A stretch of 43,459 nt of DNA from Apostichopus parvimensis (lineage: Eukaryota > Echinodermata > Holothuroidea > Aspidochirotida > Stichopodidae). Below the pieces are notes generated by a model, which worked only from the letters and a program-made list of their open reading frames with translations, was not told the origin of the DNA and searched no databases. Of this stretch, positions 38,853-43,459 are shown one piece after another. The translations under genes were made by a program, and so were the position numbers. The stretch lies in the NCBI GenBank assembly GCA_000934455.1, contig KN884859.1:21493-64951 (forward strand), given 5' to 3'. How positions within the stretch are numbered: position 1 is the stretch's first letter; each line of letters begins with the position of its first letter.

Positions 38853-40018
38853 TGGCCCTGTTTGTATTGTGGCATGCATACTATTGATTGTTTTCAAAGC
38901 ACAGAGATTTTTAAAAGTTTCTATTTTTGTAAAGTTTCATGAACTTTGAACATTTATAATTGTCACACATGTATCATCAGAACTGGTATTTCTTAAAAAT
39001 GGACTTTTTACAATAATTGCTGGCATTAATGATTTACACCTATAGTGCACTTGCCAAGTACATATACAAAATCATTGCTCCACAACTTATTGTCTAATTA
39101 TTGATTGAGAAAAATGCCCACATAGAACTATTCTGGTACCAGTGTTGTATTCCAGACCAGCAAGTCCGAGAATGAAACAGGAGGGTGGGGAGACCGAGAC
39201 TAGGGGAGAATCTGAGACCAGAAGAGACCGATGCCGCACGTGTATTTTTTTTCCTAGGACGAATAAGGGCATCAGCGAAGCAAATCCCTGGATTCCAAAC
39301 ATGTGATGCTTTTTCAAAAAACATGTTCTGAATCTTTTTACCTAGTTTTGACCCCGGATTAAGAACGACTATCCTTCATACCCTCAGGGCTGGATCCCTA
39401 ACCCACTTTTTAAACCCTATAAAGGCTACGTACACATGCCTATATAGGTTTGTACATAGCCTGAGCTCATGTAGGGTATTTTCGGACAATTTTTTTCTCT
39501 TTTTTTGCCGAATTTTGTTGGAAATATTTTAGGGGGCATTTATTAGGGAGGGGGAATTTAATAGGATAAATATGGTATGGAATGAACCTATGCTATCTTG
39601 AATCTAAACTCTAAAGCATTGTCATTCAATCATGAAATCACATTTGTTCTGAATGAGCATCTATGTTTATTAGTATATTGGCATCATGTTGTCGCTAATC
39701 GCACTTCATGCTCAGAGACTTTTCTACATGTAAACTGCCAAATAGCCTGAATTGCTGAGAAATCTTAAATATGAAGTCTTGAATATGAAATAGTTTCCAA
39801 CGTAAACATTGTAAACATGTGCTGGTCTCAGAAACACATATTCTTGATTAAGCTGATTACGAAATTTAGGCCTACAGTGATTATGATAATGAAGTGACAA
39901 GACACATTTTGAAAGTCCAAAATGTTGATTTAAAAAAAAGGAACAATAAGTTGAAATTCTACATTTAAGTAACACTTTTGAGATAGAATTAACAACGCAA
40001 AGGTAGGTTTTAGCTGCT

Positions 40019-40293
40019 TTACATTTTCATATTCAATTTATCCAATACTTTAACAACAGATTTATCAATGGGAAGGTTGTCCTCGATATTTAGGACAATC
40101 CTCTGAAAAAAATGCAAGGTCTTCCTGATTGAGGCAGTGTTTGCCAAATTAAAACAATAAAAAACTGCCAAGAAGCTGGCAAAAGCTGATATGAACTTCT
40201 TTGAGGTTGTTACCTCTAGGCCATCGATTACTGCAGTGTAGACCACCATGTCACCCTTTCATCAGTTCTGATGAACACCGGCAGTTCTCTGTC
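40019..40293 (-). CDS. Last exon of the unknown gene, frameshifted
   Basis: Acceptor TTTTTACAG before 40293. The entry frame gives DRELPVFIRTDE and then runs to a stop within about 12 codons. From about 40265 the next frame is open for 76 codons to TAA at 40019 and includes KKFISAFASFLAVFYCFNLA and IEDNLPIDKSVVKVLDKLN. The shift falls at GATGAAAGGGTGAC, a short A/G run where one base seems to be missing. Confidence 0.5.
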
Positions 40294-40397
40294 CTGTAAA
40301 AATGAAGAGATAAATGTCGATTTCATTTTAACAAAAATTATGACATCCACCCCACATGGCACTGCTTGAATTGGTGTAATTATAAGTTATTACTTGC

Positions 40398-40660
40398 TCA
40401 GTATACACCAATTATGAATAACAACACAACAACAACTGTCATTTGAAGGTTGTTTTCCCCGGTTAGTGTTTTGCTCAGCATGGCAATTTCTTCCACTTTC
40501 CTCTGTCCACTAAATCTTCCTTTTTGAAACTTTGCCATCTCATTCATGTCCCTCTCTACCAACTGCCCTCTCTTACCATCCCCTTTATATGACATGCATC
40601 TCTTTATCCAGTCATCCTTTTTTCTCAGCACATTCCCTAACCACCTCAACCTGGCCTCTC
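40398..40660 (-). mobile_element. Non-LTR retrotransposon fragment (reverse-transcriptase C-terminus)
   Basis: The minus-strand frame reads RWLGNVLRKKDDWIKRCMSY followed by a KGDGKRG and VERDMNEM segment. This resembles the conserved C-terminal region of many LINE reverse transcriptases (the RWlGHvlR...R...GR-..W motif). It has no catalytic YADD motif, is only about 260 bp long, and has stops upstream, so it is a dead fragment. It lies between two exons of the broken gene. Confidence 0.6.
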
Positions 40661-41152
40661 TTCACAACATAACTCCAAGCCTCAATCGTCAATCTGTCAC
40701 AGTTTAAACCACAACTGAAACCACCATGTATCCCTTCATATCCATCAACATTGCTGTCCTTACCAAATCACTATGGTCAGGTCTGCAGGCACAACATTGT
40801 TTCCCTCAAAGCTGCAGACCACTGGCATATTCAAATCTGGACTTACGGTTGAATGTGGGTATAAGAGTTGCATGAGAAGAGCATGATTTATTCTATCAAT
40901 TATCCACTTTGTTGACTTTCATTAACATTAAATTAATAGGACTATATTTCTGATGGTCCGACAGTCTGTCAAGAAGGTCAAAAGGCCTTTTTTAGATAGA
41001 TGGAAAGTCTGGAGGCTCAAACAGGTTGTTGCTAGAGAAGAATTTAGTGCAATCGTAAAGCAAAATCAGAGAGTATCGACAAGGGTACAAAAGTATATGA
41101 TGATGATGATAACTATACATTGATGAAAGATTGGCCTAACATGCCAACTTAC

Positions 41153-41239
41153 ATCTGCATCATCAGACACTAGCCAAGTTGTCAACGTTTTTACCATGTA
41201 GCCCTGGTACTGCAAGAACAGCAGCTCGTTTGCTGTATT
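41153..41239 (-). CDS. Internal exon of the unknown gene
   Basis: An 87-nt phase 0-0 exon between GTTTTTACAG and GTAAGT, encoding NTANELLFLQYQGYMVKTLT and continuing to SDDAD. Its phase matches the exon starting at 40293. Confidence 0.5.
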
Positions 41240-41815
41240 CTGTAAAAACAAAATGAATATAATGAATACATCTGAAATAGAATGATTGATAATAAATAAA
41301 TCTGATATGATGAACACCTCCATTCTACTAGCTACCACTTTTCAGAAGGCATGATTAGGACTCGTGTCCCTGTCAACCAATGACCTTCTGCCGTTCCAGC
41401 GTCCTTCCAGGCACTTGAATCAACTTGTATCAAATCATAGTTGCCAATAAAGACTGCTACAACTTTTCTTTTTGGCTGGGACCATAACATATTGGAATGA
41501 TTTACCATACCATATAACAACTTTAACAGATCCGAACAACTTCAAGACTCAAGAGACCAACTACTTAAAGCAGGCTTGGTTGCCATCTACTATACATGCA
41601 CACTTGTTTTCCTGTATGTTTGGCACCACATGGACAGTACAGTGACGTATACTAAATGTAAAGCTATGTGCACACCACTGGACTTTGTGTGATCCGACTC
41701 AACCCAATAGTCTTAACCCAGTTTTTGTCTTTGTCGCAACTTTTCATTGGTATTACTGACTACACGACTGACTATGCATACGTAACAACAATTAGGGTTT
41801 AAATAAAAAACAAAC

Positions 41816-41996
41816 CTTTCCTGAAATTTTCCTTCTTGTGAGTACTTATATCGGCCAAAGCTGTATCTACCAGATGTGGACGCTTTTTTAATGCCTTGGT
41901 GCATTCCACAATTGGTTTAGCATACTTCTCCAGCCCCTCAGAGAGTAAGTCTCCCACAGATGAGGTTCCCTTCAGTCGTTAAAACTCAAGAAAAAC
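41816..41996 (-). CDS. Upstream exon of the unknown gene, frameshifted
   Basis: Acceptor TTTTTCTTTAG, donor GTTTGT. The last 150 nt are open and encode KGTSSVGDLLSEGLEKYAKP and PHLVDTALADISTHKKENF. The first 25 nt are open only in a neighbouring frame, so a one-base indel near 41970 is inferred. Confidence 0.45.
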
Positions 41997-41999
41997 CTA

Positions 42000-42955
42000 A
42001 AGAAAAACAACATGAAGCTGCTAATTGAGGAAGAAGTGTCTGTCACATTTCCATTTCCAAGAGCTGTGAAGGCTCCATTATTCCCAAACCTGATCATGCC
42101 AGCCACACATCATTATTTTCCTGAGCCCTTAATACAAATCACTTTCTGACCATTACTACATGGGCCATGTGACTACTACTAAACATACTTGCAAGTTTTG
42201 GCGCCACATAAATTTTGTAAGACATTTTCTCAAAGAGCAGAGTATAATTCTCCCTTTTCTGTTATCATAATTCAGCATCAATACTTCCCTGTGGTAGGTC
42301 TTATGCATTAAAATTGTTTGCAACTTCCGTTAAGTTTTGTGACATTTCGGAATCGACTAGTAAGTATAATGAAAACCTACCGTTAGTCTGTTACTGACCC
42401 ACTGAGTGTTAGGCGTGGTAGAAAACAGCTTTGTAACTTTGCCGCGATAAAATTTAAACAGTATTATTTTCTTATCGTACACACACAACTTGTCTCTAAT
42501 TCTACAGAAACACTGTAAAATGTACATGTACTTTCAACAACACCCTTAATTTTCCATGATTTGCAATCAGTTCTATAACCAGAATCAAAACATTTCATGG
42601 TTCTTTGCTGCTGTTCATTAGTTCCATACATTGGGTAATTTCCAAGAAAGCCCTAATACAACAACAGCAATTCATGCACACAAACGTTTGTTACCAAAGT
42701 AATGCTAAGCCCTGCCCTCTCATAAATTTGTATCACATCAATTGCAACATACAGCATGTGTATAGGCTATCTATCAACATCACCATACCAAGTTTGGTGA
42801 TATTCCAAATGATGGTTGTCAGTAGTTAATACCAGTTGACAATGTTCACGCTGCAACCTCATAAATTATCAAGATATGAGCATCAAAGTCATCAGACTCA
42901 CTATAAGTTATTGAAGTAAGCGACGTGCTTGCCGTTGTGCCCCTGTAAAATACAC
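42000..42955. other. Non-coding stretch
   Basis: No supported exon or repeat seen; short open frames only. The first exons of the 40-42 kb gene may lie here. Confidence 0.4.
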
Positions 42956-42958
42956 TTA

Positions 42959-43006
42959 ACCGACGGCAAACAAATTGCCATCATGCTCTTTTTGTTTGCC
43001 GTCGGT
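42959..43006. other. Perfect 16-bp hairpin
   Basis: ACCGACGGCAAACAAA at 42959-42974 pairs exactly with TTTGTTTGCCGTCGGT at 42991-43006, leaving a 16-nt loop. No gene is recognised around it. Confidence 0.9.
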
Positions 43007-43459
43007 GCCAATCTTTCTGTTCTGTACATTCGTACACTAAAGTTACAACAATCTTGAGATTTTTTTATTTTATTCGTCCTTCGCAAATCAGCGACCTTTT
43101 AACTGTAATTCTCGCAGTTTCTATAATCTGTGTGCTGTACAATGTGTGTACTCACAAGGTCTATGGTGCCACAGCACAGTATGTATTTACAGACGGGACA
43201 GAGATGGCCAATATCATCTTGCTTGGCCATAAAGAATGCTAGATATGCTAGTTGCAACAACGTAGGCTAGGTGAAGACTCGGCTAGGAGCCTGCGTGTGT
43301 TGTTGGTCGAACATTCAAGTAAGCGATTGTTCAGTTCGATCGAGTTCATGACTGAACCAGAAAAAAATATTTGGGAAGTTTTATAACCCATACATTGAGG
43401 AACAAAATACATTTTATTGAAAAGGGTACTAGTAATGTAAACTACGAACTCTACTCGCT
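43007..43459. other. Non-coding stretch to the right edge
   Basis: I see no supported exon, RNA gene or repeat here. Confidence 0.4.

Larger units (their letters stand above)
40019..41996 (-). pseudogene. Frameshifted multi-exon gene of unknown function (gene-level entry)
   Basis: Three minus-strand exons with good splice sites can be placed. 41816-41996 encodes LLSEGLEKYAKPIVECTKAL and VDTALADISTHKKENFRK. 41153-41239 (phase 0-0) encodes ANELLFLQYQGYMVKTLTTW. 40019-40293 encodes DRELPVFIRTD, then in another frame MVVYTAVIDGLEV and onwards to a stop at 40019. The frame is broken near 41970 and again near 40265, each by one base. Peptide quality on both sides of the breaks is good. A further open segment at 41332-41520 (AWKDAGTAEGHWLTGTRV) may be another exon. 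I do not recognise the family. Either a recent pseudogene or a gene with two assembly errors. Confidence 0.5.

Noticed and set aside
38654..38887. Repeat-protein frames (SATV and LLHS repeats)
   Set aside because: Both are translations of the 12-bp minisatellite in opposite frames.
1..43459. CRISPR array, operon, bacterial or viral gene cluster
   Set aside because: No regularly spaced direct repeats with unique spacers, no long intronless genes and no ribosome-binding-site-led frames. The genes found are spliced and animal-like.

Overview
This window looks like invertebrate (eukaryotic) genomic DNA. It is AT-rich with short GT-AG exons, very long introns, poly-G/poly-C tracts, a tRNA-derived SINE, inverted-repeat elements, microsatellites and a 700-base run of N. 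The gene content is an Ig-domain receptor tyrosine-kinase-like gene with mostly phase-1 introns, which fits an invertebrate deuterostome. A sea cucumber or other echinoderm is my best guess, but this is inference and not proven from the sequence.

The main gene is on the minus strand, from a signal-peptide exon at 31.64 kb down to kinase C-lobe exons at 10.08 kb. I assembled 16 coding exons by hand. Every junction is GT-AG and phase-compatible, and together they give one open frame of 2142 nt (714 codons). A seventeenth, terminal exon at 9885-9920 is only tentative. The product is a type I membrane receptor: signal peptide, three Ig-like domains, two short Ser/Thr-rich stalk exons, a transmembrane helix, a juxtamembrane linker and a tyrosine-kinase-like domain. 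The kinase fold is recognisable (alpha-C Glu, WMSPE, DVWSFGVLLWE, CW), but several catalytic positions are lost. VAIK Lys is Arg, HRD is SPG, the catalytic-loop Asn is Lys, and DFG is DFV. It is therefore best read as a receptor pseudokinase.

A second locus, also on the minus strand (about 42.0 to 40.0 kb), holds exons of an unidentified conserved-looking protein with two apparent single-base frameshifts. A fragment of a non-LTR retrotransposon reverse-transcriptase C-terminus sits in one of its introns.

Layout: 1-0.74 kb is a copy of a roughly 1 kb sequence that recurs in the same orientation at 34.3-35.4 kb. 0.74-9.9 kb is non-coding with two tandem duplications (3.5/4.8 kb and 7.2/7.9 kb) and one possible plus-strand signal-peptide exon at 2.6 kb. 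9.9-31.7 kb is the receptor gene, whose introns carry repeats, a SINE, the N gap and a perfect 48-bp palindrome. 31.7-40 kb is intergenic and repeat-rich (inverted-repeat element, TAGTC/GACTA palindromes, 12-bp minisatellite). 40-42 kb is the broken gene. 42-43.5 kb is intergenic with a strong hairpin.
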